A DNA stretch of 35,347 nucleotides from Deltaproteobacteria bacterium (GTDB lineage: Bacteria; Desulfobacterota; Syntrophia; Syntrophales; Smithellaceae): the NCBI GenBank assembly GCA_022710585.1, contig JAKLGV010000029.1:1-35347 (forward strand), written 5' to 3'. Numbering within the stretch: position 1 is the first letter of the stretch; the number at the start of each line of letters is the position of its first letter. The notes beneath the pieces are model-generated. The model had not been told where the DNA came from. It saw only the letters and a list, made by a program, of their open reading frames with translations, and searched no databases. The translations under genes and the position numbers were made by a program. Positions 16,787 to 25,556 of this stretch are shown one piece after another.

Positions 16787-17779
16787 ATGCAAAAGGAAAT
16801 TCAAAAATTCCTGACTGAACATCTGGGTCATGAAGACTTTACGCTTGAGCCGATCAAGAAGGGCGGATCCGACCGTGAATTTTTCAGGGTTTCCCTGCCG
16901 CATGAAGACAGCTTCATTTTTATGCATTATGGCGATGAAGTGGCGGAAAACGCCCACTGGTCGGGCATCAACAAGTTCATGGCGTCGATTAAAATGAATG
17001 TGCCGAGAATAATCATACAGGATGTCTCGCGTCATTTTATTCTGCTGGAAGACCTGGGTGATGTTGATTTGTGGTCGCTCAGATTCGAACCCTGGGAGGA
17101 GAGGCGAGAATTTTATTTGCAGGTCCTTACGCAAATTCGCCGGCTGCATTCCTTTGACCTGAGATTGCTTCCTGCGGATGTGCAATTATCGGAAAGCTAC
17201 GGCCCTCGGCTTTACAAATGGGAGCATGATTATTTTCTTGAAAATTTCGTCTGGGAAGTCTGCAAAATAAAACTAACCTCTGCGAATGCCGCGAAATTGA
17301 ATCAGGAACTGGACGCGCTTTCCGAGCGTCTGCAAAGAATAGAACCGTCCCTAATACATCGAGATTTTCAATCGCAGAATATCATGATGAAAAACGACAA
17401 ACCTGTCTTGATTGATTTTCAGGGTATGCGCACAGGGTGCCTCTTTTACGATCTCGGTTCACTGATCTGCGATCCTTACGTTACGTTTACCGATGAAGAA
17501 AGAAAAGAGTTATTGAACTTTTACTATGATCTCATGAATCCATCATACAGCCGCGATGAATTTGTTCGCAATTTCTGGATGGGCTCTGTACAGCGGCTTT
17601 TGCAGGCGCTGGGTGCCTACGGTTTCCTGGGACTCAAAAAACACAAACCGGCTTTCCTTCACCACATTCCCAACGGCCTGGAGAATTTATTGATGGCGGT
17701 CGAAAACGCGGGCGGGCTGGAATCGCTCAGTGATCTGGCAACGGAATGCGAAACCATCCTCACACGGAAAAATTATTAA
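16787..17779 (+). CDS. amgK: AmgK-like anomeric sugar kinase (aminoglycoside phosphotransferase fold)
   Basis: A 330-residue kinase with the phosphotransferase fold. The catalytic loop is HRDFQSQN at residues 191-198 (Asp193 base, Asn198 metal ligand) and the metal-binding segment is LIDFQG at 208-213 with Asp210, followed by FYDLGSL at 220-226. The DFQ variant and the YDLxSL motif are features I associate with AmgK, which phosphorylates MurNAc and GlcNAc at the anomeric position and supplies MurU. The length fits. The MurU-like gene ends 84 bases upstream, with a palindromic repeat between. Other members of this fold phosphorylate choline, homoserine or antibiotics; the context favours AmgK. 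Confidence 0.75.
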   Translation: MQKEIQKFLTEHLGHEDFTLEPIKKGGSDREFFRVSLPHEDSFIFMHYGDEVAENAHWSGINKFMASIKMNVPRIIIQDVSRHFILLEDLGDVDLWSLRFEPWEERREFYLQVLTQIRRLHSFDLRLLPADVQLSESYGPRLYKWEHDYFLENFVWEVCKIKLTSANAAKLNQELDALSERLQRIEPSLIHRDFQSQNIMMKNDKPVLIDFQGMRTGCLFYDLGSLICDPYVTFTDEERKELLNFYYDLMNPSYSRDEFVRNFWMGSVQRLLQALGAYGFLGLKKHKPAFLHHIPNGLENLLMAVENAGGLESLSDLATECETILTRKNY

Positions 17780-17956
17780 ACTAAATATCTATCAAAGTTT
17801 AATATCTGTATAATAACAGACGCGGTCCTGCCAATCGATGGAGTACCAAAAGAGAACAATCTGTTTTGATGATATGCAGACCAGTCATTTTATTAAGTCC
17901 TGCAAGTGGACGGAAGATTATTTCAACAACTGAAAAACGGGGCTCTGCGCGAAACT

Positions 17957-17970
17957 CCGGCGGACGCCGG
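17957..17970. repeat. GC-rich perfect palindrome upstream of the PfkB kinase gene
   Basis: CCGGCG-GA-CGCCGG forms a 6-bp stem about 27 bases before the kinase ATG. It is the only clear structure in the 218-base gap between the AmgK-like and PfkB genes. It could be an operator or a leader hairpin; it has no T run. Confidence 0.3.
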
Positions 17971-17997
17971 GTATCTCGGCGTCGGTAGTAATTGCCT

Positions 17998-18939
17998 ATG
18001 ACAAAAAAAAGAAAATACGAGGTTGCGGTCATCGGAAGAAACTGCATTGATTATATCTTTCCAGTAGATCATTATCCGCAAGAAAATTCCAAGAAACAGA
18101 TTGTCAAGAAAATTGTCGAAGCCGGTGGCCAGGGCTCAACAGCCGCCTGCTGCATCGCCAAACTTGGCGGGAAAGTGGCTTTCTGGACGAATATGGGAAA
18201 TGATGCGGAAGGATGGTTTTGCTTAAAAAGACTCAAAGATTTTAAGGTTGCGACGGATTATATAAAGATTTGTCCGAAACACAAGACACCGGCTGCTTTT
18301 ATTTTTGTTAATGTCCATAACGGTTCGCGCACCATTTTTTATGAAAAACGCACCTTGCCCGCGGTGAGCATAAAGCAAATAGAGGAAGAAATAATTTCGC
18401 CGGTGAAAGTCCTGCTGCTTGATCCGGAAACAACACATCTGACCTGGAAACTGAAAAAAATCCTAAATCAGGATGCCCGGATCGTTTACGACTGTGAGCG
18501 ATGGGTAAAGGGAATAGAGGATTTGTACGGCATAGTCGATTATTTTGTCCCGTCGTATGAATTTTTTGAGGACGAAAGGATATTCTCTCCTCAGGATACT
18601 TTTCTGGAGAAAGTCAGTCAATTGAAGAAAAATATCAATAATGAATTGATCATCACCCATGGTGAGCATGGCGCATATTTTATAGCAAACAAAGCTCTCT
18701 ATAATGTGCCGGCGCCCGGGGTAAAAGTTGTGGATACGATTGGCGCCGGGGATAACTTTCACGCGGCTTTTTCTTTTGCCGTCAGCCGGAATTATGATCT
18801 TGGCAGTGCGGTAAAATTATCTGTGGCCGTGGCGTCGATTTCCTGCACCAAATATGGCGGAAGAAACGGCACACCAGACTTAAAAACAGCAGTCAGCCAT
18901 GCCCGGAAACTCAAAACAATTCTGGTGGGACAGATATAG
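17998..18939 (+). CDS. PfkB-family carbohydrate kinase
   Basis: A 313-residue sugar kinase. It has the N-terminal glycine-rich element AGGQGSTAACCIAKLGG at about 42-58 and PfkB signature 2, DTIGAGDNFHAAF, at about 246-258, with catalytic Asp252 and the anion hole GAGD. The family phosphorylates ribose, fructose, nucleosides, tagatose-6-P, sulfofructose and others; the first motif carries Thr where ribokinases have Asn, so substrate prediction is unsafe. It follows the AmgK-like gene after 218 bases and may use a sugar from cell-wall salvage, but this is only context. The ATG at 17998 is preferred to a TTG six bases earlier. Confidence 0.9.
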   Translation: MTKKRKYEVAVIGRNCIDYIFPVDHYPQENSKKQIVKKIVEAGGQGSTAACCIAKLGGKVAFWTNMGNDAEGWFCLKRLKDFKVATDYIKICPKHKTPAAFIFVNVHNGSRTIFYEKRTLPAVSIKQIEEEIISPVKVLLLDPETTHLTWKLKKILNQDARIVYDCERWVKGIEDLYGIVDYFVPSYEFFEDERIFSPQDTFLEKVSQLKKNINNELIITHGEHGAYFIANKALYNVPAPGVKVVDTIGAGDNFHAAFSFAVSRNYDLGSAVKLSVAVASISCTKYGGRNGTPDLKTAVSHARKLKTILVGQI

Positions 18940-19190
18940 GTCTTGTTGAAGATGTTCTGCTCAAAAGGTCAGCATAATACGTTTATATTAAAAATAAGCG
19001 TGATGTAAGAGGCGTAAAAGAAAGCTGTACGCACGGTCATTCATTGAAACGGCTTCTGTTTTACATTTTCTCGACGTATTTATTCTTTCTTTTAGAACTA
19101 AAAACTTTCCTTACGATAAAGGCATTGCGCTCATCGTGTCGATATGTTAAGCAAATCTCCAATATTCACCTTCCGGAGAGATTTTGAAAA

Positions 19191-21767
19191 ATGAAATACG
19201 AACCGTTAGTTATCGAAGAAAAATGGCAAAAAAAGTGGGAGGATAAAAAAGCCTTCAAGGTTGCCGTAGATCCGCAAAAGAAAAAATATTATCTATTGGA
19301 AATGTTTCCTTATCCTTCCGGCAAAATCCATATCGGCCATGTCCGTAATTACACCATCGGCGATGTCGTCGCCCGTTACAAACGCATGAAGGGTTTTAAT
19401 GTTTTGCATCCGATCGGCTGGGACGCTTTCGGTATGCCCGCGGAAAACGCCGCCATCGAGCACAAAATCCATCCGTCGAAGTGGACGCATGAAAATATCG
19501 AACACATGAAAAAACAGCTCAAACGCATGGGCTTCAGCTATGACTGGGACCGGGAAGTTGCCACCTGCGAACCGGAATACTACCGCTGGGAACAGCTCTT
19601 TTTTATCTGGATGTACGAAAAGGGCCTGGCCTATAAGAAACGCTCCACGGTTAATTTCTGCACCAAGTGCGACACGGTGCTGGCCAACGAACAGGTGGAA
19701 GGCGGCCAGTGCTGGCGCTGCGGGACAGAGGTGACGGAAAAAGTCCTCGATCAGTGGTTCTTCAAAATCACCGCCTACATCGAAGAACTTCTGGAATACT
19801 GCGACAAGCTTCCCGGCTGGCCGGAACGCGTCATGACGATGCAGAAAAACTGGATCGGCAAGAGCTACGGCTGTCTCGTTGATTTCCCGATGGCCGACGG
19901 CAAGGGCGCAATTAAAGTTTTCACTACCCGGCAGGATACACTCTTCGGCGCGACCTTCATGCTGGTGGCTGCCGAACATCCGCTGGTGACGGAACTGACC
20001 AAAGGCAAGGCCATTGAGAAAGATGTTCAGGCGTTTGTCGAGAAAGTTAAAAAGCAGGACAAGCTGATGCGCACGTCCGAATATTATGAGAAGGAAGGTC
20101 TCTTCCTGGATTCCTATTGTCTCAATCCGCTTACCGGATGGAAGATGCCGATCTTCGCCGCCAATTTTGTTCTGGCCGATTACGGCACCGGCTGTGTCAT
20201 GGCCGTGCCGACGCACGATCAACGCGACTTTGAATTTGCCAAAAAATTCGATCTGCCGCTGATTGTGGTTATCTCCCCCAAAGACAGAACGTTGGATCCT
20301 GCAAAGATGACCGAAGCTTATGTGGATGAAGGCGTTCTGGTGAATTCCGGCCAGTTCAACGGCATGGAAAACACCAAGGTTCTGGAAGCCATCGCCGATT
20401 TTCTGGAAAAAGAAGGGAAAGGCAAACGCACCATCCAGTACCGCCTGCGCGACTGGGGCATTTCCCGCCAGCGTTACTGGGGCGCGCCGATTCCCATGAT
20501 CAACTGCGATAAATGCGGCATCGTTCCGGTGGATGAAAAGGATCTTCCGGTTATACTGCCCGAAAACGTTGTCTTTAGTCCGGAGGGCGGCTCGCCGCTG
20601 GCAGCTCTTCCCGAATTTGTCAATACGACCTGTCCGAAATGCGGCAGCAAAGCGGTGCGCGAAACGGACACGATGGATACCTTCGTGGAATCGTCATGGT
20701 ACTTCGACCGGTTTTGCTGTCCGGAATGCGATACCAAGCCCGGCCTCGACCGCAAGAAACTCGATTACTGGATGCCGGTGGATCAATACATCGGCGGTAT
20801 CGAACATGCTATTCTGCATCTTCTCTATTCGCGTTTTTATACAAAGGTTCTGCGTGACTTCGGCGTGATCGGCGTGGATGAACCTTTTACCAATCTGTTG
20901 ACGCAGGGCATGGTCTGCAAGGAAACTATGAAGTGCAAGGAGCACGGCTTTCTTTTCCCGGAACAGGCGGCGGACGGCAAATGCCACATCTGCGGTCAGG
21001 AAGTCATCATCGGGAAGACGGAAAAAATGTCCAAGTCACTGAAAAATGTCGTTGACCCCGATTATCTGGTCAAGAGATACGGTGCGGATACCGCGCGCAT
21101 CTTCTGTCTGTTTGCGGCGCCGCCGGAAAAAGATCTGGAGTGGAGTGAACAGGGCGTGGATGGATCCTTCCGTTTTCTGGGACGCCTGTGGCGCATTGTT
21201 GAAGAATACCTGGAAGACATCAAATGTGTGGCTCCTGTATCCGGCGCGATGGAACTGGATGGCGATTTGAAAGCGCTACGGCGGAAAACCCATCAGACGA
21301 TCCGCAAGGTTTCTATTGATATCGAAGACCGATTCCATTTCAACACGGCCATCAGTGCCGTGATGGAACTGGTGAATACCGTTTATCAGGTCAAACGTCC
21401 GACGGGCGATGATAAGATTGCTTTGTCTGTGATTCGCGAGGCGCTGGAGGCGGCCATTATCTTGCTGGTTCCGATTGTTCCTCATATGACGGAAGAACTC
21501 TGGCAGTTGCTCGGACATCAGAATCTGGCATCCGATATGCCCTGGCCGGAATTTGATCCGGCAATTGCCAGCGAAGATGAAATGACGATTGTCGTGCAGA
21601 TTAACGGTAAACTCCGCAGCCGGATGACGGTGCCGGTGGATGAGGAACCCGAGAAGATCAAAGCAGACGCGCTGGCAGATGAAAAAATCAAGTCCATGAC
21701 CGCGGGCATGCAAATCAGGAAAGTGATTTACGTGCCGAAGAAGCTGGTGAATATCGTTGTTGGTTAG
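19191..21767 (+). CDS. leuS: Leucyl-tRNA synthetase
   Basis: A full-length, 858-residue class I synthetase that charges tRNA-Leu with leucine in the cytoplasm. The HIGH motif is at 47-50 within [17 protein letters not shown], and KMSKS is at 612-616. The zinc-binding cysteines CTKC and CWRC appear near 160 and 177. The CP1 editing domain carries [19 protein letters not shown] around 335-353, including the conserved T-rich and D residues used to hydrolyse misacylated tRNA. A second CxxC pair near 446 and 483 is typical of this bacterial type. The 251-base upstream gap shows no T-box or other known leader. GGAGAG is the ribosome-binding site. lptE follows after about 70 bases, a common arrangement in proteobacteria. 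Confidence 0.98.
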   Translation: MKYEPLVIEEKWQKKWEDKKAFKVAVDPQKKKYYLLEMFPYPSGKIHIGHVRNYTIGDVVARYKRMKGFNVLHPIGWDAFGMPAENAAIEHKIHPSKWTHENIEHMKKQLKRMGFSYDWDREVATCEPEYYRWEQLFFIWMYEKGLAYKKRSTVNFCTKCDTVLANEQVEGGQCWRCGTEVTEKVLDQWFFKITAYIEELLEYCDKLPGWPERVMTMQKNWIGKSYGCLVDFPMADGKGAIKVFTTRQDTLFGATFMLVAAEHPLVTELTKGKAIEKDVQAFVEKVKKQDKLMRTSEYYEKEGLFLDSYCLNPLTGWKMPIFAANFVLADYGTGCVMAVPTHDQRDFEFAKKFDLPLIVVISPKDRTLDPAKMTEAYVDEGVLVNSGQFNGMENTKVLEAIADFLEKEGKGKRTIQYRLRDWGISRQRYWGAPIPMINCDKCGIVPVDEKDLPVILPENVVFSPEGGSPLAALPEFVNTTCPKCGSKAVRETDTMDTFVESSWYFDRFCCPECDTKPGLDRKKLDYWMPVDQYIGGIEHAILHLLYSRFYTKVLRDFGVIGVDEPFTNLLTQGMVCKETMKCKEHGFLFPEQAADGKCHICGQEVIIGKTEKMSKSLKNVVDPDYLVKRYGADTARIFCLFAAPPEKDLEWSEQGVDGSFRFLGRLWRIVEEYLEDIKCVAPVSGAMELDGDLKALRRKTHQTIRKVSIDIEDRFHFNTAISAVMELVNTVYQVKRPTGDDKIALSVIREALEAAIILLVPIVPHMTEELWQLLGHQNLASDMPWPEFDPAIASEDEMTIVVQINGKLRSRMTVPVDEEPEKIKADALADEKIKSMTAGMQIRKVIYVPKKLVNIVVG

Positions 21768-21775
21768 TGATGTAG

Positions 21776-21796
21776 GGACTGTTCCCCGAACAGTCC
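21776..21796. repeat. Strong hairpin between leuS and lptE
   Basis: GGACTGTTC-CCC-GAACAGTCC is a perfect 9-bp stem with a three-base loop beginning nine bases after the leuS stop. No T run follows on either strand, so a REP-like element or a processing or stability hairpin is more likely than a terminator. Confidence 0.6.
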
Positions 21797-21838
21797 GGTG
21801 CATTCAGAAAATGCGGCTTGCATCTAAAAAGGTTATTG

Positions 21839-22375
21839 ATGAAAAAACATAATCTTCGATTGTTGACTAAACTATCCATTATTTATTTTTTATCAGTTAT
21901 TTTATTTGCCTGCGGTTATTCCTTTGCTCCGCGGGGCGAGAGCATCGATCAGCGTATTCAAAAAATCTACGTGGATTCATTTGAAAACGGAACATCTCAG
22001 GCGGGAATAGAAAATTACGTCCGGACGGCTTTCATTAATCAGCTCATTCAGAGCAGCCGGTTTAAGGTGGCCTCCAGCGCGGAGAGCGCCGACGCAATCA
22101 TCAGGGGGAAAATTTTGAATCTTCATACATCAACGGTTGCGCATCTTAAAAATGATTTGGCTGCGGAGGAGCGGGCGACCATGATCATGAAAGTTGTTTT
22201 TGAAGACAGCGTCAACGGCAAAACGATCTGGAGTCAAAAGGAGATGACGGATTCGGTTGATTACACCTTGAATCAGGACATCAACCTGCTTGCCAATGTC
22301 AGAAAACAGGCCCTGATGAAACTGTCCAACGATATGGCGGAAAAAGCTTTTAATCTGATGATGTCCGGGTTTTAG
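21839..22375 (+). CDS. lptE: LPS-assembly lipoprotein LptE
   Basis: A 178-residue lipoprotein. The signal peptide ends in LFAC with the lipidated Cys at residue 25, followed by GYSF, a common start of mature LptE (CGYxF/L). The rest matches the LptE fold in length and in the pattern KIYVDSFENGT, VRTAFINQLIQSSRFKV and MMKVVFED-like strands. LptE plugs the LptD barrel that inserts lipopolysaccharide into the outer membrane. The leuS-lptE order is conserved in many proteobacteria, usually with holA next; here holA is absent from that place. The ATG at 21839 has AAGG upstream; a TTG at 21818 lies too far into the hairpin region. Confidence 0.85.
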   Translation: MKKHNLRLLTKLSIIYFLSVILFACGYSFAPRGESIDQRIQKIYVDSFENGTSQAGIENYVRTAFINQLIQSSRFKVASSAESADAIIRGKILNLHTSTVAHLKNDLAAEERATMIMKVVFEDSVNGKTIWSQKEMTDSVDYTLNQDINLLANVRKQALMKLSNDMAEKAFNLMMSGF

Positions 22376-22395
22376 TGAGCCAAGCTGAAAACGAA

Positions 22396-22462
22396 TCCCG
22401 ACTTGTCGGGACGAAGTTTGAAGCGTAAGGCGAACTATCCCGATGGCGAAGCACATCGGGAT
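22396..22462. repeat. Double stem-loop element before the GT2-phosphorylase gene
   Basis: Two perfect stem-loops: TCCCGAC-TT-GTCGGGA (22396-22411) and ATCCCGATG-(8 bases)-CATCGGGAT (22437-22462). The second is followed directly by AAGG and then the ATG at 22478. The TCCCGA/TCGGGA core recalls the repeat at 16742-16771. The element is open in one frame and falsely lengthens the next gene. Confidence 0.6.
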
Positions 22463-22477
22463 AAGGTACAATTCAAC

Positions 22478-24865
22478 ATGACATATTCAGTTGCAAAATT
22501 CGGCAGGTTCTTTCTTCTACCCTACAATCAGGAAAAAGAAGCGCTTGAATTCTTTTCATCGGATACAAGCGCTGTTCAGGAAATTAAAAATCTTACACCA
22601 TACCTGAAAAGATTATCAGCCAAATATTTGCTGATTCTGGACAGCTACAGGGAAATTGCTTGTGATAAAATTTCTTTGCGCCAAATGCTGAAAGTCTTTG
22701 AAAACAAGAAAGTCGGAATCGTCTATTCGGATTTTATTCTGCGGGAAGGGAATAAACTGATTCAGTATCCTTTGATCGACTATCAGACGGGCAGCATCCG
22801 CGACGATTTTAACTTCGGACATCTTTTGATTTATTCCTGTGACGCCGTTCAAAACGCGTTAAAAAAATACGGTTCTCTGCCGTCAGACGCCCATCTGGCC
22901 TTCTATGACCTGCGGCTGAAAATTTCTGCGGATTATGATGTGATTCGCGTGCCGAAATTTTTATATAAGGCATCTATTAAGCAACAGAAGAAAATAAAAA
23001 TATCCGGAAGGAAAACGGAAGCACATTTTTCATACGTTTCGAAAGAGAATTTCATCAGGCAGAAAAAGCTCGAAAAGATAGCAACGGATCATTTGAAGCG
23101 CATCGGGGCATATCTTCCCGCACGCACAAAAGTTTTAGACAAGGAAGCAAATGATTGTCAGTGGAAGGCGAGTATAGTCATACCAGTGCTGAACCGGAAA
23201 AAAACGATTGGCGATGCGTTGAAAAGCGCACTGGAACAAAAGACAGACTTTCCGTTCAATATTATTGTTGTGGACAATTACTCCACCGACGGCACCACGG
23301 ATATTTTGAAAAGATTTACGGCCAGATATCCTCATGTTCATCACCTTATACCTCAAAGGCGTGATCTGGGCATCGGCGGCTGCTGGAATGAAGCGATCTA
23401 CTCGTCGTATTGCGGGCGTTATGTTGTACAGCTTGATTCCGATGACCTTTACAGTTCGTCGCATACGCTTCAGAAAATTGTCCACGCCATGCGCCACGGA
23501 AGATATGCAATGTTGGTCGGCTCCTACACGCTTGTTGATGAACATCTGAAGAAAATTCCGCCGGGGCTCATTGACCACCGGGAGTGGACGCCGGCCAACG
23601 GCCACAACAATCTGCTGCGTGTCAATGGTATGGGCGCCCCGCGCGCTTTTGATTTATCGGTGATCCGCCGGATGGGTTTTCCCAACGTCAGCTACGGCGA
23701 GGATTACGCTGCGGCGCTTCATATCACCCGCGATTACAAAGTCGGCCGGATTTACGAAAATCTTTACTGGTGCCGCCGCTGGAAGGATAACACGGATGCC
23801 GGTCTTTCCGTCGGGAAAAAGAACCGCCACGATTTTTATAAAGATCAATTGCGCAGCGGCGAAATAGAAGCCAGAAAAAAGATCAAAGAAACTCGGACAT
23901 ATGAAGATGAAAGGATCTTTGCCGAATTGAACGGGAGCCATGATTTGTCGTTGCCCGTCCTTTGTCAGAGCCTCTGCGATTCGCAAAAACTAAACTGGCC
24001 CAAACTTGCCGGTGCCGTCCGCGATTTAAATGCCGTTCAATCACGGAAATTAGCCGGTCCGTATAAAGTTTATTTGCAGTACAATTCCGCACGGGCCGTC
24101 AACAGCGGCGCAAGGATTGATGCTGAATCCATCAGCAAAAGACCCTGCTTTCTGTGTCAGGAAAATCTTCCGGCGGAGCAGAAAGGAATTTTATACAGGA
24201 ATCAATATTTAATCCTGTGCAATCCCATGCCGATTTTTGAAAATCACTATACAATCGTATCGCTGCGGCACGAGCCCCAGGAAATTACGTTATCCATCCC
24301 TGGGCTTTTGAGTCTGTCCGCCGAGATGAAAGGATACGCTGTTTTCTACAACGGCCCGGCCTGCGGCGCCTCCGCACCCGATCATCTGCATTTTCAGGCG
24401 GTTCCGCGCAATAAACTTCCCTTTTTAAGTGATTTAAAGAAACTATTGCCTTTTGAAGATTTGCCTTCGGTAAAATACGGGTGTTTGGAAGATGATGGTC
24501 GTTCTGTGGTTGTGCTGGAATCAAAAAACACGGCCGCGCTGCGGGAACAATTTCTCAACCTGATCAAAGCCGCGGGAAAAATCATGAAGACCGACGGCGA
24601 ACCGATGGTTAACGTCATCGGTGATTATAACAGCAGGGTCTGGCGTCTGGTCGTGTTCCTGCGCCGGAAGCATCGTCCGGATGTTTATTTCGCAAAAGGT
24701 GAAAGTAGAATTTTCATATCGCCGGGTTCCGTGGATATGGCCGGTGTCGTCATTACGCCGAGGCTGGATAATTATAATGGTTTGGATTATAATGCGATCC
24801 GTGAAATCTACCGGGAAGTATCGCTGCCGGAAGCCATGATGAATGAAATTTTAAAGGAATTATAA
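22478..24865 (+). CDS. Fusion of GT2 glycosyltransferase module(s) with a HIT-like DUF4922/VTC2-type phosphorylase domain
   Basis: A 795-residue protein without signal peptide or membrane segment. Residues about 40-175 look like the second half of a GT-A domain (GIVYSDF, DYQTGSIRDDFNFG) without a complete donor site. A full GT2 domain spans about 230-445: ASIVIPVLNR at 231-240, VVDNYSTDGTTDIL at 264-277, acceptor-side Asp cluster QLDSDD at 318-323 and SYGEDYAAAL at 405-414. From about 525 to 775 a different domain follows with CFLC at 557-560, FENHYTIV at 587-594 and a histidine motif DHLHFQ at 635-640, as in HIT-superfamily nucleotidyl-sugar phosphorylases (GDP-galactose phosphorylase/VTC2-like; DUF4922, from memory). 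The product is unknown. It could couple sugar transfer with NDP-sugar phosphorolysis. The start at 22478 avoids an extension encoded by the upstream hairpins. Confidence 0.75.
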   Translation: MTYSVAKFGRFFLLPYNQEKEALEFFSSDTSAVQEIKNLTPYLKRLSAKYLLILDSYREIACDKISLRQMLKVFENKKVGIVYSDFILREGNKLIQYPLIDYQTGSIRDDFNFGHLLIYSCDAVQNALKKYGSLPSDAHLAFYDLRLKISADYDVIRVPKFLYKASIKQQKKIKISGRKTEAHFSYVSKENFIRQKKLEKIATDHLKRIGAYLPARTKVLDKEANDCQWKASIVIPVLNRKKTIGDALKSALEQKTDFPFNIIVVDNYSTDGTTDILKRFTARYPHVHHLIPQRRDLGIGGCWNEAIYSSYCGRYVVQLDSDDLYSSSHTLQKIVHAMRHGRYAMLVGSYTLVDEHLKKIPPGLIDHREWTPANGHNNLLRVNGMGAPRAFDLSVIRRMGFPNVSYGEDYAAALHITRDYKVGRIYENLYWCRRWKDNTDAGLSVGKKNRHDFYKDQLRSGEIEARKKIKETRTYEDERIFAELNGSHDLSLPVLCQSLCDSQKLNWPKLAGAVRDLNAVQSRKLAGPYKVYLQYNSARAVNSGARIDAESISKRPCFLCQENLPAEQKGILYRNQYLILCNPMPIFENHYTIVSLRHEPQEITLSIPGLLSLSAEMKGYAVFYNGPACGASAPDHLHFQAVPRNKLPFLSDLKKLLPFEDLPSVKYGCLEDDGRSVVVLESKNTAALREQFLNLIKAAGKIMKTDGEPMVNVIGDYNSRVWRLVVFLRRKHRPDVYFAKGESRIFISPGSVDMAGVVITPRLDNYNGLDYNAIREIYREVSLPEAMMNEILKEL

Positions 24866-24877
24866 AGGAGTCAAAAA

Positions 24878-25432
24878 ATGTTTTTTGCCGAAGAGACGAT
24901 TGTGGACAGTGCGATGAGTTTTTCTGAAGCGATCGAGGGATCAACGGCTCCCGATGAAATCATTCTCTCCTTGTCGCTGATTGACGTGCTTTATTATTCC
25001 TTTGACGGGAAAAAGCATCAGGGTCAGATTCTGGTCAGCAGGGAACTGGAAGACGACATTTATGATCTGTTCAACTTCATCGAGAAGATTTTATTTCCCG
25101 TCGGCAGGGTGATTCCCATTGTCTCCTATCAGTGGAGTGATCATCAATCGATGGCGGACAATAACTCTTCCTCTTTCAATTTCCGGGTCATTGAAGGCAC
25201 GGCGCAACTGTCCATGCATGGGCTGGGCAAGGCTGTGGATATCAATCCGGTGCAGAATCCGGTGATCTACCCCAATGGCATTACGGCTCCGGAGGGGGCG
25301 AAATATCAGCCCGGCGAAAGCGGAACCCTGACCGCGGATCATGCCGTGGTCAAAGAATTCCTCAAACGCGGTTGGCACTGGGGCGGGGATTTCAAACAGC
25401 CGAAAGACTATCATCACTTCGAAAAGCCGTGA
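24878..25432 (+). CDS. M15-family metallopeptidase (putative L,D-/D,D-peptidase of cell-wall peptides), no signal peptide
   Basis: A 184-residue protein with the zinc site of M15 peptidases: SMHGLGKAVDIN at 112-123 (His114 and Asp121 as ligands) and DYHHFE at 177-182 (third His ligand, probably His180), plus the GWHWGGDF signature at 166-172. MADNNSSSFNFR at 92-103 is also typical of the CwlK/VanY-like M15 group, which cleave L-Ala-D-Glu or D-Ala-D-Ala bonds in peptidoglycan peptides. No signal peptide or anchor is visible, so it may act in the cytoplasm on imported peptides or leave by another route. AAGGAG stands well placed 12 bases after the upstream gene, so both are probably in one transcript. 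Confidence 0.85.
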   Translation: MFFAEETIVDSAMSFSEAIEGSTAPDEIILSLSLIDVLYYSFDGKKHQGQILVSRELEDDIYDLFNFIEKILFPVGRVIPIVSYQWSDHQSMADNNSSSFNFRVIEGTAQLSMHGLGKAVDINPVQNPVIYPNGITAPEGAKYQPGESGTLTADHAVVKEFLKRGWHWGGDFKQPKDYHHFEKP

Positions 25433-25556
25433 AATCAATTATCATTGTTTTTATCGATGGTTACGCTTCGCGGCGCGCCTGCTGATGCAGGACATTCATA
25501 TCCACAACGTTCGGGAAATTATGTAGTATAAAGCAGGGAAGGAGATTGATCAGCTC

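Noticed and set aside
18940..19190. Possible T-box or other leader before leuS
   Set aside because: No T-box sequence, specifier loop or terminator hairpin could be found; the gap is AT-rich without clear structure.
22403..22477. 25-codon extension of the glycosyltransferase fusion
   Set aside because: These codons fall inside the double stem-loop element, and the ATG at 22478 has its own AAGG upstream.
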